Part shown: piece by piece, positions 33,699 to 44,043 of the stretch
Layout of the letters: each line of letters opens with the position of its first letter
Position numbering within the stretch: position 1 is the stretch's first letter
From: Pseudomonas sp. B21_DOA
GTDB lineage: Bacteria > Pseudomonadota > Gammaproteobacteria > Pseudomonadales > Pseudomonadaceae
NCBI GenBank assembly: GCA_030544685.1
Contig: CP086683.1
Location: 5,828,001-5,892,000, forward strand
DNA length: 64,000 nt
Direction of reading: 5' to 3'
Position numbers and translations under genes: made by a program
The notes under the pieces: model-generated
Database searches by the model: none
What the model was told of the DNA's origin: nothing
What the model saw: the letters and a program-made list of their open reading frames with translations, nothing else

Positions 33699-36434
33699 TC
33701 AATAGAGCAATCCCAGTTCCTTGGCGCGCGCCACTGCCTGGGTACGCCGCTCGACGCCCAGTTTGCTATTGATGTGGCTGGCATGGGTTTTCACGGTGTG
33801 CAGGGAAATGAACAATTGCTCGCTGATCTCCTGATTGGAACAGCCCTGAGCAATCAGGCGCAGCACCGCCAATTCACGGCTGCTGAGTTGTTCGGTGACA
33901 GAACTTTCCACGGTCGGGCGCAAGGCTGCTGTGGGAAAATGTGTAAGCAATTGCTGGCTGACCGCGTTGCAAGTGAGCGCCTGCAGTTGTCCTCGCAACC
34001 AGCCGGGATGAATCTTCAGCAACGCATCAAAAGGTTGAAAGGCGCCGCCGGCAGCAGCTTCCAGCGCCAGATTCAAGGTTTTGCGCGCTTCGGGCTCGCG
34101 TCCACCCGACAGCAATAAGGCCACTTTCTGTGTCAGTGCCATCACGCTGAGCAACTGCCGCCCAGTACGCTGACCATTCTCATGCAACACGTTCAAACGT
34201 CCTTCGGCAAGCATCGGCTGCCCTTGAATCATGTCGAGCAGTGCCTGCTGCAATTCGACGTGCAACGGCAATTGCGGATGGAATTCCGGCGGTGCCGCGG
34301 CGCGTTCACCGGTGTAGGTCTGCCCCAGTCGCGCCAACCAGGCTTCGGCCAGATCGGTGCGCCCCTGCGCCAGCCACAGTTCGCATTTGACCAGCGTGAT
34401 CATCGCCAGATAGTAGATCGGCGGCACGTCCCAGATGTGCATCAGGCGTTCGGCTTCGGCGAGTTCGGCGAAGGCCTTGGCGAACTCGCCACAGGCGCCG
34501 TCCAGGCGGGCGATCACGCAGTGACCGATCAGCACGCTGATGTCGCGACAGGCGCGCGCCTCGCCGATGCCGGCCAGCAGACGCACGCGTGCGGCCTGCG
34601 GCTGCAAACGCATCGCCAGCAGGAAACCTTCATACAACGTCAGCCGCGCGCGTACGGCGTACAGTCGTTGCGGCGACAGACCGCGCAAGCGCTCCAGCCC
34701 CTGATGCACTTCATCCAGCGCACGCAGAATCTCGCCCCGCGATTGCAGAACCCGCGCCCTGTCGTAATGCGCCAGTGCTTCGAATAATGGATTGCCGACG
34801 CGTTGCGCCAGCTCGAGGGATTCGCGATTCAGGCCACGGGCGCGCCACAGATCGCCGTCGGCGATCGCCAGATTGGACAAGGTCGACAGGCACATCAGCC
34901 GCTGGCCGTAACGCTTGGCCGGCAGGCTCTCCAGCGCCTCGCCGCAATAGCGCAGGGTCAGTTCGCGATGGCCGCGCCCGCGAGCGATGATCCCGCTCAA
35001 CGCCAGCCACTGCGCCAGCATCGACTTCTGCGCAGTGGCCGAAGGCGCCGGCAGGAAGCGGCTCAAATGGCTGGCCAGTTCTTCGGCGGCATCGAGCTGA
35101 CAGGCCAGCCCCAGCGCCCAGCTATAGAGCACGATCAGCCGTGGCGTGCTGATCAGCAGGCTGTCGGGCAAGTCCATTTTCCAGCGCAGCAGCATGCCGA
35201 CGTTCTGTTCGGCGAGCAGCTGCTCTTCGGACAGGTTCTGTACCAGATTCGCCGCAACATCGAGATGCCCGGCACGCAGTGCCTGCTCAACCGCTTCGTC
35301 GAGCAGGCCTTGTGCATTGAACCAGCGGCAGGCGCGCAAATGCAGCGTGGCGTTGGGCACCATCGCCCGGGCGATTGGCCGGCTGCGCAGCAAGTCAGAG
35401 AACAAATGGTGATAGCGATACCAGTGGCCGTGCTCGTCCAGCGGCACCAGAAACACTTGGTGGGCGAGCAGAAAGCGCAGGATCTCCGCGCTGTCATGAG
35501 CTTCGCGGACCGCATCGCACAGCTCGCTGCAAAAGCGTTCCTGCGGGGCGGTTTCGTAGAGAAACGATTGCACTTCGGCCGGCAGGCAATCGATGACTTC
35601 TTCGAGCAGATAATCGCGGATCAGCCCTTCCCCGCCGTTCAGTGCTTGCGGCAGCGCGGCATCGTTGCCCGCCTCGGCCACCGCCAGCAGCCAGAAGCGC
35701 AGGCCGGCAACCCAGCCTTCACTGCGCTGGATCAGGCTCTCCAGTGCCTCGCCGCGCAGTGAGCTGCTGTGGCGATCGAGCAAGGTCAGCGCTTCGTCGT
35801 GGGTCAGGCGCAAATCCTGTTCGTGCAGTTCTAGCAACTGCCGCGACAGGCGCAGACGCGCCAGATGCCAGTCCGGGCGCTGGCGGCTGGTGACCATCAC
35901 CAGCAAGCCATCGGGTAAATGATTGAGGAAAAATTGCAGGCAACGATCCAGCACCGGCCCCTGGGCGAGGTGGTAGTCATCGAGAACCAGCAGCAACGGC
36001 GCGGCAGGATCGAGATGCAGCGCCAGCTCATCGAGCAGACCGTCGAGCCATTCTTCAAAAGCAAATGGCTGATGGCGCTGACGCATTTTCAGCAGGCCAA
36101 GAGCACCGGCGCCCAAGGCTGGAAAATAGTCCTGGAGACCTTCAAGCAAGCGCTCAAGAAAACGTCCGGGATCGCTGTCCCGTGGACTCAAGCCCAACCA
36201 GAGACTTTGCCAGTGCGACGGCAGGCTCTGACAGAACTCCACGGCCAGCGAGCTCTTGCCGAACCCGGCCGGGGCGCTGACCAGCAGCAACCGACCACCG
36301 AGCCCGGCCTGCAGACGCTGGCACAAACGCGGCCGCAAGACATAGCCATCAGGCAGCGGCGGGCGGAAAAAACGCCCGTCCAGTGCTGCGACGGTGATGC
36401 TTGCGGGACCCGGAAGTGGGGACAGATCAGTCAT
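33699..36434 (-). CDS. MalT-like LuxR family transcriptional regulator
   Basis: 911-residue STAND-type regulator. An N-terminal ATPase domain carries Walker A LLLVSAPAGFGKSSLAVEF (about residue 55) and Walker B LLLVLDDYHLA; a long TPR-like helical middle follows; and the LuxR helix-turn-helix is at the C-terminus (SSRELAVLRLIAQGCSNQEI, LFISLHTVKTHASHINSKLG). Such proteins activate genes after binding ATP and an inducer. It lies just downstream of the DUF1302-DUF1329 genes with a terminator between, and is probably their regulator. The start is the first ATG (MTDLSPLPGPASIT). Confidence 0.92.
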   Translation of the reverse strand: MTDLSPLPGPASITVAALDGRFFRPPLPDGYVLRPRLCQRLQAGLGGRLLLVSAPAGFGKSSLAVEFCQSLPSHWQSLWLGLSPRDSDPGRFLERLLEGLQDYFPALGAGALGLLKMRQRHQPFAFEEWLDGLLDELALHLDPAAPLLLVLDDYHLAQGPVLDRCLQFFLNHLPDGLLVMVTSRQRPDWHLARLRLSRQLLELHEQDLRLTHDEALTLLDRHSSSLRGEALESLIQRSEGWVAGLRFWLLAVAEAGNDAALPQALNGGEGLIRDYLLEEVIDCLPAEVQSFLYETAPQERFCSELCDAVREAHDSAEILRFLLAHQVFLVPLDEHGHWYRYHHLFSDLLRSRPIARAMVPNATLHLRACRWFNAQGLLDEAVEQALRAGHLDVAANLVQNLSEEQLLAEQNVGMLLRWKMDLPDSLLISTPRLIVLYSWALGLACQLDAAEELASHLSRFLPAPSATAQKSMLAQWLALSGIIARGRGHRELTLRYCGEALESLPAKRYGQRLMCLSTLSNLAIADGDLWRARGLNRESLELAQRVGNPLFEALAHYDRARVLQSRGEILRALDEVHQGLERLRGLSPQRLYAVRARLTLYEGFLLAMRLQPQAARVRLLAGIGEARACRDISVLIGHCVIARLDGACGEFAKAFAELAEAERLMHIWDVPPIYYLAMITLVKCELWLAQGRTDLAEAWLARLGQTYTGERAAAPPEFHPQLPLHVELQQALLDMIQGQPMLAEGRLNVLHENGQRTGRQLLSVMALTQKVALLLSGGREPEARKTLNLALEAAAGGAFQPFDALLKIHPGWLRGQLQALTCNAVSQQLLTHFPTAALRPTVESSVTEQLSSRELAVLRLIAQGCSNQEISEQLFISLHTVKTHASHINSKLGVERRTQAVARAKELGLLY

Positions 36435-36549
36435 GGCCGGCTCTTGTTCGAAGGCGATTGGCGGCGTTGCAGATGTCCGCAGCCTAGCCTTAAACGAAGA
36501 GGTAATGAAGGTCGCTGCTACAAATGGCTACAAAAAGGCTACAGACACA

Positions 36550-36580
36550 AAAACGCCCCGAACCGGTCGGGGCGTTTTCA
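36550..36580. terminator. Terminator between luxR-type gene and DUF1329 gene
   Basis: Stem AAAACGCCCCGA / TCGGGGCGTTTT (36550-36561 and 36567-36578), A- and T-rich on both sides. It ends the DUF1302-DUF1329 transcript before the regulator's promoter. The neighbouring 36435-36549 shows no other feature. Confidence 0.87.
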
Positions 36581-36609
36581 CGAGGATGCGGCCTCGGGTT
36601 TACCCAGGT

Positions 36610-37974
36610 TTAGCGAACGCCATCCTGACGCAGAGCGGCCGGGGTGAAGTCGCTGGTGGTGGCGGTGAAGCCGAAGTCATAGGCCTGCTTCTCTTCGTTC
36701 TTCATGCCCAGTGCCAGATAGCGGCCGGACTGCAGGTCGTAGAGAGTTTCGAGGGCGTACCACGGCACTTGCTTGTCGTAGTAGTTCTCGGCATGCGCCT
36801 CGGCTACGCGCCACAGTTGACCACGACCGTCGTAGTGGTCGATGACCGCTGCCTGCCAGGTGTCCTCGTCGATGTAGAAGTCACGCTTGGCGTAGATGTG
36901 GCGCTGGCCTTCCTTCAGGGTCGCGACGACGTGCCAGACGCGGCGCAGCTCGTAGCGAGCCAGGTCCTGGTTGATGTGGCCGGCCTTGATGATGTCCGAG
37001 TACTTCAGTTTCGGATCGTCGAGCTTGTAGCTGTCGGAGGCGATGTACATCTCTTTCTTGCCTTCGAGCTTCCAGTCGTAACGATCCGGCGCACCGTTGT
37101 ACATGTCGAGGTTGTCCGAGGTACGCAGGCCGTCGGCGGCAGTACCCGGGCCGTCATACGACACTTGCGGTGCACGGCGCACACGACGCTGACCGGCGTT
37201 GTAAACCCACGCCGAACGCGGCTCCTTGACCTGATCGAGCGTCTCGTGCACCAGCAGTACGCCACCGGCCAGACGCGCCGGCGCGGTCACTTTCTGCTTG
37301 AAGTAGAACAGGATGTTGCCCGGGTTCGCCGGATCGTAATCCTTCATCTTGTCGCGGAACACAAACTGGTCCTGGAAGTACACCAGGCTGTACGAGCCGT
37401 TCGGTTGCGGCGTGGCCTGGGTCACCAGACGGGTCACGCTGCCACCGCGATAGCGGGTGATGTGGTTCCAGATCACTTCCACGCCGGTTTTAGGAATCGG
37501 GAACGGCACGGCGGTATCGAAGTTTTCCAGACCGTTGCCGCCGGACACCAGATTGGTGCTGGTGGCGTTCTTCTTGATGGCGGCGAACACGTCATCCGGC
37601 ACGGTGGCGCCGCGATGGGACGGATAGACCGGCATCTTGAAGGTTTCCGGGTAGCGCTTGAACATCGCGTACTGACCCGGGGCGAGCTTGTCCTTGTACT
37701 TGTCGACATCCTTGGCGGTGATGGTGAACAGCGGCTGCTCACTGGCGTAAGGGTTGGACAGGAAGCCCTTGCTGTCGACGCTGCCGGCGTTTTTCGGCAG
37801 TGGTTTCCAGGCTGGGATCGAGCCGTCGGCATTACCGGCCATTTCTGCGCCCATCGGCGTCAGGCTTTTGCCCAGCTTATCCGCTTCGGCAGCAGGCACC
37901 GCCGCCATGACGCTGGTCGCCAGCAGCGACAGGCCCAGAACACCGGCGTGGAACAGACTCTTTGTTATTTTCAT
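36610..37974 (-). CDS. DUF1329 outer-membrane-associated protein
   Basis: 454 residues with a signal peptide (MKITKSLFHAGVLGLSLLAT ... VMAAVPAAEA). The DUF1329 domain follows, with LTPMGAEMAGNADGSIPAWK near the N-terminus, then ITRYRGGSVTRLVTQATPQP and YAKRDFYIDEDTWQAAVIDH, and beta-rich LolB/LolA-like strands. In pseudomonads it is regularly paired with a DUF1302 protein, as here (gap of 27 bp). Function unknown; involvement with hydrophobic substrates or lipids is inferred from the neighbouring acyl-CoA ligase. Confidence 0.9.
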   Translation of the reverse strand: MKITKSLFHAGVLGLSLLATSVMAAVPAAEADKLGKSLTPMGAEMAGNADGSIPAWKPLPKNAGSVDSKGFLSNPYASEQPLFTITAKDVDKYKDKLAPGQYAMFKRYPETFKMPVYPSHRGATVPDDVFAAIKKNATSTNLVSGGNGLENFDTAVPFPIPKTGVEVIWNHITRYRGGSVTRLVTQATPQPNGSYSLVYFQDQFVFRDKMKDYDPANPGNILFYFKQKVTAPARLAGGVLLVHETLDQVKEPRSAWVYNAGQRRVRRAPQVSYDGPGTAADGLRTSDNLDMYNGAPDRYDWKLEGKKEMYIASDSYKLDDPKLKYSDIIKAGHINQDLARYELRRVWHVVATLKEGQRHIYAKRDFYIDEDTWQAAVIDHYDGRGQLWRVAEAHAENYYDKQVPWYALETLYDLQSGRYLALGMKNEEKQAYDFGFTATTSDFTPAALRQDGVR

Positions 37975-38001
37975 AAATTCGTTCGTCCTGAAATGCAGTG
38001 C

Positions 38002-39891
38002 TTAGAAGTTCACGCCGAAGCTGAGCGCCACGAAGTCGCGGTCATCCACGGTGGTGTACTTGCCGTCGAAGAAATTGGTGTAGGCCAGGCTCGCGGTGTA
38101 GGTGTTCTGGTATTCGGCATCGACGCCCAGGCTGACCGCTTTGCGACCTTCCTCGAAGTTGCCGCCAGGGCCTGGCGAGTAACCGCTGACGTCGTGGGAC
38201 CAGGCCACGTTCGGCTTGAGGTTCACGCCGGCAAACACGTCGTTGTATTCCCAGATTGCCCGGCCACGATAGCCCCACGACATCGAAGTGGTAAAACCAT
38301 CGTTGTCGCAATTGCGGCTGCGGTTGTTCTGAGGCGAACCCGGGCCGGCGCCGTTGATGGTGCTGTTGTTGAGAATGTTGGCGCAGGTATTGATCCCACC
38401 GGTGGCTGGCAACTCACCCGGGCCGTAGACCGGATCGCGGCCATAACGCTTGTCGGAACGGCTTTCCAGGCCACCGACGTAGGTCGCGCCGACTTCACCA
38501 ACGAGGGTCAGACGGCTGGCGCCCATGACCTGATCGAAGAAGTGCGTGAAGGTCGTTTGCAGTTGGGTGATTTCCTTGCGCTCGTAACCATGCAGGTCCT
38601 GGCCTGGCACGCCAGTGAGCAGCGAAGCGTTGGTCAGCGCTCCGCCCAATGGGCGTACGCCGGCAAACAGGATGTCGGTGGAGTTCAGTTGTACCGGCGC
38701 GTTCGGACGGTAGCTGATCTCACCGCTCCACGCCGTACCGGTAGGCAGGGTGGTGGAGAAGCTCAGACCGTAGAGACGAATGTCTTCCGGGTATTCGATG
38801 AAGTAGTTCGAGTTGCCCGCAACCAGCAGCGGTGCGAGCGCGGCAAACGGCCCTGGCAGACCGGCGGCGGTGTTGTACACCGATTGCGGTGCACCGGTGG
38901 CGCTGAAGATCGGCGCACGGCTGTGATAGTTCATGAAGTAGGCGCCGAACTCGGTGTCGAGTGGCTCGAACATGTATTTGAGGGACGCGCCCCACTGACC
39001 GCTGTCGCGCGCGTCACGGTCCGGCCCACGGCGCACCAGCACGCCCTCTTCGTCGACGTTGACACCGTTGGCGGCCAACGGCCCCAAAGCGATCGCCGGA
39101 ATCTGCGAACGCTTGTTCAGTACGCGCAGATTGCTGTCGCAACCGTCGGCTACGATGTCCGGCTGGGAGAAGAAGGTGCCGCAGTTGTCGACGACGGTCT
39201 GGTCCCATTCCAGTTGGTAGAACGCTTCGGCCGAGAGGTTATCGGTAAGGCTCTGGGACACGTAGAACATGTTGACCGGAATCAGGCCTTCCTTGATCTC
39301 GGCGCCCGGACGACGGAACGCGGAGACGTCGATCGGGTTGATCGAGTTGATGCCGCCACCGATGAAGGTACTTTCACCCCAGCTCACTACCTGCTTGCCC
39401 AGACGCACGGAACCCGGCTGATCGGCAATCGCGTAGTTGTGGTAGACGAAGGCGTCGAGGATCTGTCCGCCGGAGGACTTGGCGCCCTCTTTGCGGTTGC
39501 TGTCGCTGATGTCCTTGAACTGGCGGCTCTCGTCCTTCAGTTCGAAGTCGTACCAGTACTTGCCACGGACGAACACGCCGGTGTCGCCGTATTTCAATTC
39601 AAGGTCATGGATACCCTTGAAGATCTTCGAGAAGGTCTCGCCGCTCTTGAAGTTGGCGTGACCGTCATCGGAAGTCTGCGACAGGCCACGGCCGCCGTTG
39701 TTGACGCCGATAAGGTTCTTGTTCGGGCTCTGAGTAGACCAACTGGCGCCGATCGACAGGGACGAGTCGAACTGGCCTTCGATTTCACCGACGTTGAAAC
39801 TGACGCCGAATGCAGGCCCGGCGAGCGAGGAGGCAAGACTGACCGCCAGAGGCAGTTTCGCCCGGCGCCAGAACTGGTTTACTGAGGTCAT
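38002..39891 (-). CDS. DUF1302 outer-membrane protein
   Basis: 629 residues with an N-terminal signal region (FWRRAKLPLAVSLASSLAGP), then DUF1302: FNVGEIEGQFDSSLSIGASW, SVRLGKQVVSWGESTFIGG and SINPIDVSAFRRPGAEIKEG. It has many amphipathic strands and ends in Phe (VALSFGVNF), typical of an outer-membrane beta-barrel. First of a two-gene unit with the DUF1329 gene. Ligand unknown. Confidence 0.9.
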   Translation of the reverse strand: MTSVNQFWRRAKLPLAVSLASSLAGPAFGVSFNVGEIEGQFDSSLSIGASWSTQSPNKNLIGVNNGGRGLSQTSDDGHANFKSGETFSKIFKGIHDLELKYGDTGVFVRGKYWYDFELKDESRQFKDISDSNRKEGAKSSGGQILDAFVYHNYAIADQPGSVRLGKQVVSWGESTFIGGGINSINPIDVSAFRRPGAEIKEGLIPVNMFYVSQSLTDNLSAEAFYQLEWDQTVVDNCGTFFSQPDIVADGCDSNLRVLNKRSQIPAIALGPLAANGVNVDEEGVLVRRGPDRDARDSGQWGASLKYMFEPLDTEFGAYFMNYHSRAPIFSATGAPQSVYNTAAGLPGPFAALAPLLVAGNSNYFIEYPEDIRLYGLSFSTTLPTGTAWSGEISYRPNAPVQLNSTDILFAGVRPLGGALTNASLLTGVPGQDLHGYERKEITQLQTTFTHFFDQVMGASRLTLVGEVGATYVGGLESRSDKRYGRDPVYGPGELPATGGINTCANILNNSTINGAGPGSPQNNRSRNCDNDGFTTSMSWGYRGRAIWEYNDVFAGVNLKPNVAWSHDVSGYSPGPGGNFEEGRKAVSLGVDAEYQNTYTASLAYTNFFDGKYTTVDDRDFVALSFGVNF

Positions 39892-40227
39892 CGACGCTAC
39901 TCCATGTGCATTATTGTTATGGCAGTGAGTACTTTTAAAAACGCTGTGGAGGACCGGGCGCCAAGGCTGCCCGAAATCGTTCCAGAGTTGCTCGCCCCGA
40001 TCAGTGCGTGTGCTCCGTTTTCAAAAAGTCCTTGAGCGGACTATAGCCAGCGGGTGGTAGTGCTTGATCCCTCTAAAGTGTGATTTGCAGCCGCCAACCA
40101 CTCTGGAACAGTCCTTTCGCCAGTCCGACACACGTCGGCACGGCAAGGATGGCTGATTTTTCGATTTCACAAGCCAAGCGCTTGCTTGGTGGGTCTGGCG
40201 CGCCGGTTTCGGCGCGCCAGCAGACAC
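39892..40227. other. Spacer between the DUF1302 gene and the acyl-CoA ligase, with inverted repeats
   Basis: No gene seen. Two hairpins lie at its right end: a perfect TGGCGCGCC / GGCGCGCCA stem (40196-40219) and CCAAGC GCTT GCTTGG (40174-40189). The first is 9 bp past the ligase stop on the minus strand, without a clear T-run, so it may be a transcript-end structure. The rest is upstream DNA of the DUF1302 gene, where its promoter must lie; I could not pick one with confidence. Confidence 0.55.
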
Positions 40228-41910
40228 TCAAAGTGTCGAAAGGAAGGTGCTGTTGTTGGCCTGCCATTCAGTGATGTCGAGGCGGATGCGCTTCTTGTCG
40301 AGCTTGCCGACACTGGTCTTGGGAATTTCGGTAACAAGGGCGATCTGACTGGGAATCGCCCACTTGCTCAGGTGCCCCAGCTCGACGAACGGCTTGAGGT
40401 GTTCCTTGAGCTCGCGTGCACCAATCACCTGCCCTTCGCGCACCACCAGCAAGGCAAACGGGCGCTCGCCCCACTGCGGATCGGCGATGCCCACCACTGC
40501 TACTTCGCGTACCGCCGCGTGACGGCTGATGAGGTCTTCGAGGTCGAGGGAGGAGATCCACTCGCCGCCGGTCTTGATCACGTCCTTGATGCGATCACGG
40601 ATGTCGATCACGCCCATGCTGTCGAGCGTGGCGACGTCACCGGTGTGCAACCAGCCACCGGCCCAGAGCTCGGCGCCCTTCTGCGGCTCGTTGAAATAAC
40701 CTTCGGTCAGCCATGGCGCGCGCAGCACCAGTTCGCCCTGGGTTTCGCCGTCGGCCGGAAGGAAATTGCCATCGCCGTCGACAATCGCCGCTTCGACCAA
40801 CGGCCCTGGCACACCGGCCTTGATCCGGTAAGTGGTGCGCTCGTCTTCGCTGCCGGCCATCAGTTCGTCGTTGAGGTGCGCGCAGGACACCAGCGGCCCG
40901 GTTTCCGACATGCCGTACGCGGCCGTCAGCTGAATGCCACGGGCCTTGGCATTTTCATAAAGACTGCGATTGAGCGCGCTGCCGCCGATGACGATTTTCC
41001 AGCCGCCGAAGTCGGCACCCTGCGCGGCCTTGGCGTTGAGCAGCATCTGCAGGATGGTCGGCACGCAATGGGAAAAGGTGACCTTCTCCTTGCGCCACAA
41101 CTCCACCAGATACTCCGGGTCGTAGCGCCCCGGATAAACCTGCTTGAGCCCGAGCATGGTCGCCACGTACGGCAACCCCCAGGCGTGGACGTGGAACATC
41201 GGCGTGATCGGCATGTACACATCGTTGGTGCCGAGCAGCCGCACGCTGTCGATCGAACCCATGATCGTCGCCACGCCGATGGTGTGCAGCACCAGTTGCC
41301 GATGGGTGAAATACACGCCTTTCGGATTGCCCGTGGTGCCGGTGGTGTAGAACGTGGTGGCCACCGAGTTTTCGTCGAAGTCCTGGAAATCGTATTGCGC
41401 ACTCGCAGCGGCCAGCAGTTGCTCGTATTCGCCGACGAGGTTGGGCAGCTCTGCGGTTTTCTCCGGGAGATCGGTCAGCAGCAGGGTTTTCTCGACCGTG
41501 GTCAGCTGCGGCGCGATGGCCTGGTACAGACCGACGAACTCGCTGTTGACCAGCACGAAGCGGTCCTCGGCGTGGTTCATGGTGTAGAGGATCTGCTCGG
41601 GCGACAGGCGCACGTTGATGGTGTGAATCACCGCGCCGATCATCGGAATGGCGAACATGCATTCCAGGTAACGGTGGCTGTCCCAGTCCATCACCGCCAC
41701 GGTGTCACCGGCCTTGACCCCGGCAGTCGTCAGCACATTGGCCAGCCGCGCGACGCGTTCGATCAGAGTTGGATAACTGTAGCGCAACTGGTCGCGGTAG
41801 ATGATTTCGCGGGTTTTCTCGTAACGGGCGCCGGACATCAGCAGCCGTTTGATCAGCAATGGATACTGGTAGGCCCCATCGGCCGGCGGAATGACCCGAG
41901 TCTGCAACAT
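40228..41910 (-). CDS. alkK: Medium-chain fatty acyl-CoA ligase, AlkK-like
   Basis: 560-residue AMP-forming acyl-CoA synthetase. The nucleotide loop is [19 protein letters not shown]; later motifs [25 protein letters not shown] and [13 protein letters not shown] (catalytic Lys) are all present. As I recall it, the protein closely resembles P. putida PP_0763, described as a medium-chain acyl- or 3-hydroxyacyl-CoA ligase that also sits next to DUF1302, DUF1329 and LuxR genes. It is on the same strand upstream of them, which supports a shared pathway for medium-chain fatty acids. Confidence 0.85.
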   Translation of the reverse strand: MLQTRVIPPADGAYQYPLLIKRLLMSGARYEKTREIIYRDQLRYSYPTLIERVARLANVLTTAGVKAGDTVAVMDWDSHRYLECMFAIPMIGAVIHTINVRLSPEQILYTMNHAEDRFVLVNSEFVGLYQAIAPQLTTVEKTLLLTDLPEKTAELPNLVGEYEQLLAAASAQYDFQDFDENSVATTFYTTGTTGNPKGVYFTHRQLVLHTIGVATIMGSIDSVRLLGTNDVYMPITPMFHVHAWGLPYVATMLGLKQVYPGRYDPEYLVELWRKEKVTFSHCVPTILQMLLNAKAAQGADFGGWKIVIGGSALNRSLYENAKARGIQLTAAYGMSETGPLVSCAHLNDELMAGSEDERTTYRIKAGVPGPLVEAAIVDGDGNFLPADGETQGELVLRAPWLTEGYFNEPQKGAELWAGGWLHTGDVATLDSMGVIDIRDRIKDVIKTGGEWISSLDLEDLISRHAAVREVAVVGIADPQWGERPFALLVVREGQVIGARELKEHLKPFVELGHLSKWAIPSQIALVTEIPKTSVGKLDKKRIRLDITEWQANNSTFLSTL

Positions 41911-42064
41911 AAGAATCCCTTTTCTGACTGCACGGTGTTGGCGGAGAGATTCGTACTCTAGTGCGCCTGCATGACAGTCAAATCAGCCAAAGGAATGATT
42001 TGCAGAGCCGTACAAATGCTAGCTTTGCGCCAGCATTTCGGGCCGAAGTTGAAGAAAACACGAC

Positions 42065-42156
42065 CTGTGCGAGCGAGCCTGCTCGCGAAGGCGTCGGGTC
42101 AGTCGACATTTTTGTCGACTGGACTGGCGCTTTCGCGAGCAGGCTCGCTCACACAG
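42065..42156. repeat. REP doublet, GTGCGAGCGAGCCTGCTCGCGAA type
   Basis: Arms CTGTGCGAGCGAGCC... at 42065-42090 and its complement at 42130-42156. A G-to-C change in the first arm (GTGCGAG rather than GTGGGAG) is matched by CTCACAC in the second, a compensated pair of changes. Confidence 0.87.
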
Positions 42157-42176
42157 GGATTGATGTGTTCCAGTTC

Positions 42177-42806
42177 TCAATGCATCTCGGTGAACGCGAT
42201 TTTCACACCGAGAGCAATCAGCACCGCGCCCATGGTGCGGTCGAACCAGTGCCCCATGCGGGCGAAGCCGGCGCGCACGCGTTGTTGGCTGAACAGCATC
42301 GCCACCAGGCAGAACCAGATCGCCGTTGCCAGCGCCAGGTACACGCCATAACCGGCCTGCACCGCCAGCGGCGTGTGCGGGTTGATCACCACGGTGAACA
42401 GCGAGAGGAAAAACAGCGTGGCTTTCGGGTTCAGGCCGTTGGTGACGAAGCCCGAGGTGAACGCACCCCGCGCAGTTCGCACGCCGGCTTCCTTGTGCAA
42501 GTCATCGGTGACGGTTTTCGCCGGTTGCGCGCGCAAGGCCTTGAAGCCGATGTACAGCAAGTAAGCCGCTGCCGCCCACTTCAACGCATTGAACAGCACA
42601 ATCGACTGCGAGACGATCAGACCGATGCCGAGCAACGAATAGCCGACATGCAGGAAAATCGCCGTGCCCACGCCCAGCGCGGTCCAGGTGCCGGCGCGAC
42701 GCCCATGGGTCACGCTCTCGCGCACGACCACGGCAAAGTCCGGGCCGGGACTGGCGACGGCGAGCAAGTGGATCAGGGCAACGGTCAAGAACTCGGTCCA
42801 GTACAT
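42177..42806 (-). CDS. LysE family amino-acid/metabolite exporter
   Basis: 209 residues with six hydrophobic segments. N-terminal LIHLLAVASPGPDFAVVVRE carries the LysE/RhtB signature (SPGPDF), then GLGTAIFLHVGYSLLGIGL-type helices and the C-terminal MGAVLIALGVKIAFTEM. Exports an amino acid or related compound; substrate unknown. Flanked on both sides by REP doublets. Confidence 0.9.
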   Translation of the reverse strand: MYWTEFLTVALIHLLAVASPGPDFAVVVRESVTHGRRAGTWTALGVGTAIFLHVGYSLLGIGLIVSQSIVLFNALKWAAAAYLLYIGFKALRAQPAKTVTDDLHKEAGVRTARGAFTSGFVTNGLNPKATLFFLSLFTVVINPHTPLAVQAGYGVYLALATAIWFCLVAMLFSQQRVRAGFARMGHWFDRTMGAVLIALGVKIAFTEMH

Positions 42807-42862
42807 GGGGGCTCCTCTTGGATTGATCGATCACATCGTTGCCATGCTGTAGACGCAACTTT

Positions 42863-42952
42863 TGTGGGAGCGGGCTTGCTCGCGAATGCGGTGTCCCATT
42901 CAACCTTTGCATTGACTGACACACCGCCTTCGCGAGCAAGCCCGCTCCCACA
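42863..42952. repeat. REP doublet, GTGGGAGCGGGCTTGCTCGCGAA type
   Basis: Arms 42863-42886 and 42929-42952 are complementary over 24 bp. Core GGGCTTGCTC / GAGCAAGCCC. Confidence 0.88.
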
Positions 42953-43047
42953 CGAGACGGCACTACTTCAGGGCTGAGTAACCAATTGTTTCATCTGGTA
43001 GGCTCGGCAGAGTACGCCCTCCGCTCACAGCACAAAAGGTACAGTTG

Positions 43048-44012
43048 ATGACGAACACGCGCCGCGCGGTATTCCTTGATCATCCTTCGCTGGATCTAGG
43101 CGATCTGGACCTCGGTCCGTTGCGCGAATGCTTCAGCGACTTGCAGCTGTTCGCCCAGACTCTGCCGGAACAGGTCAGCGAACGCCTGCACGGCGCCAGT
43201 GTGGCGATCACCAACAAAGTCGTGATCGACGCGGCCGCGATGGCTGCCAACCCGCAACTGAAACTGATCCTGATCAGCGCCACCGGCACCAACAATGTCG
43301 ACCTCACTGCCGCCCGCGCCCACAGCATCACCGTGTGCAATTGCCAGGCTTACGGCACGCCGTCGGTGGCGCAACACACGATCATGCTGTTGCTCAACCT
43401 CGCCACGCGCCTGGCCGACTATCAGAAAGCTGTGGGCGAAGGCCGCTGGCAACAGGCGAAACAGTTCTGCCTGCTCGATTACCCGATCGTCGAACTGCAA
43501 GGCAAAACCCTTGGCCTGCTCGGCCATGGCGAGCTCGGTGGCGCCGTGGCGCGACTGGCCGAGGCGTTCGGCATGCGCGTGTTGCTCGGGCAGATTCCCG
43601 GGCGCCCGGCGCGGCCGGATCGTTTGCCGCTGAATGAACTGCTGCCGCAGATCGACGCGCTGACCCTGCATTGCCCGCTCAACGAGCACACCCGGCATTT
43701 CATCGGTGCCCGCGAATTGGCCTCAATGAAGCCCGGCGCATTTGTGGTCAATACCGCTCGCGGCGGCCTGATCGATGAGCAGGCGTTGGCCGACGCTCTG
43801 CGTATCGGCCACCTCGGCGGCGCGGCGACCGATGTGTTGAGTGTCGAGCCACCGACCCAAGGCAATCCGCTACTTGCGGCCGATATCCCGCGCCTGATCG
43901 TCACCCCGCACAATGCCTGGGGCAGCCGCGAGGCGCGCCAGCGTATCGTCGCCCAACTGAGCGAAAACGCCGAAGCGTTTTTAGCGGTGAGGCGCTGCGG
44001 GTCGTCAGTTGA
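43048..44012 (+). CDS. D-2-hydroxyacid dehydrogenase, frame broken at the end
   Basis: NAD(P)-dependent dehydrogenase, 321 residues after repair. It starts [18 protein letters not shown] and shows the dinucleotide fold [20 protein letters not shown] and the family segments [20 protein letters not shown] and [19 protein letters not shown]; the catalytic His is in TPHNAWGS. At 43986-43987 a G seems lost; repair gives [11 protein letters not shown] and a stop at 44012, 31 bp before rsmC. Without repair the frame runs into rsmC as a 665-residue fusion, which I do not believe. Likely hydroxypyruvate or glyoxylate reductase-like. Confidence 0.88.
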
Positions 44013-44043
44013 TAAACTGCGGCACTTTTTTCAAGGAGCAGTT

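Noticed and set aside
36394..39885. 1,163-residue plus-strand frame
   Set aside because: It lies antisense to the DUF1329 and DUF1302 genes, both of which have clear family motifs and signal peptides. High-GC third positions leave long antisense frames open; its translation shows no domain.
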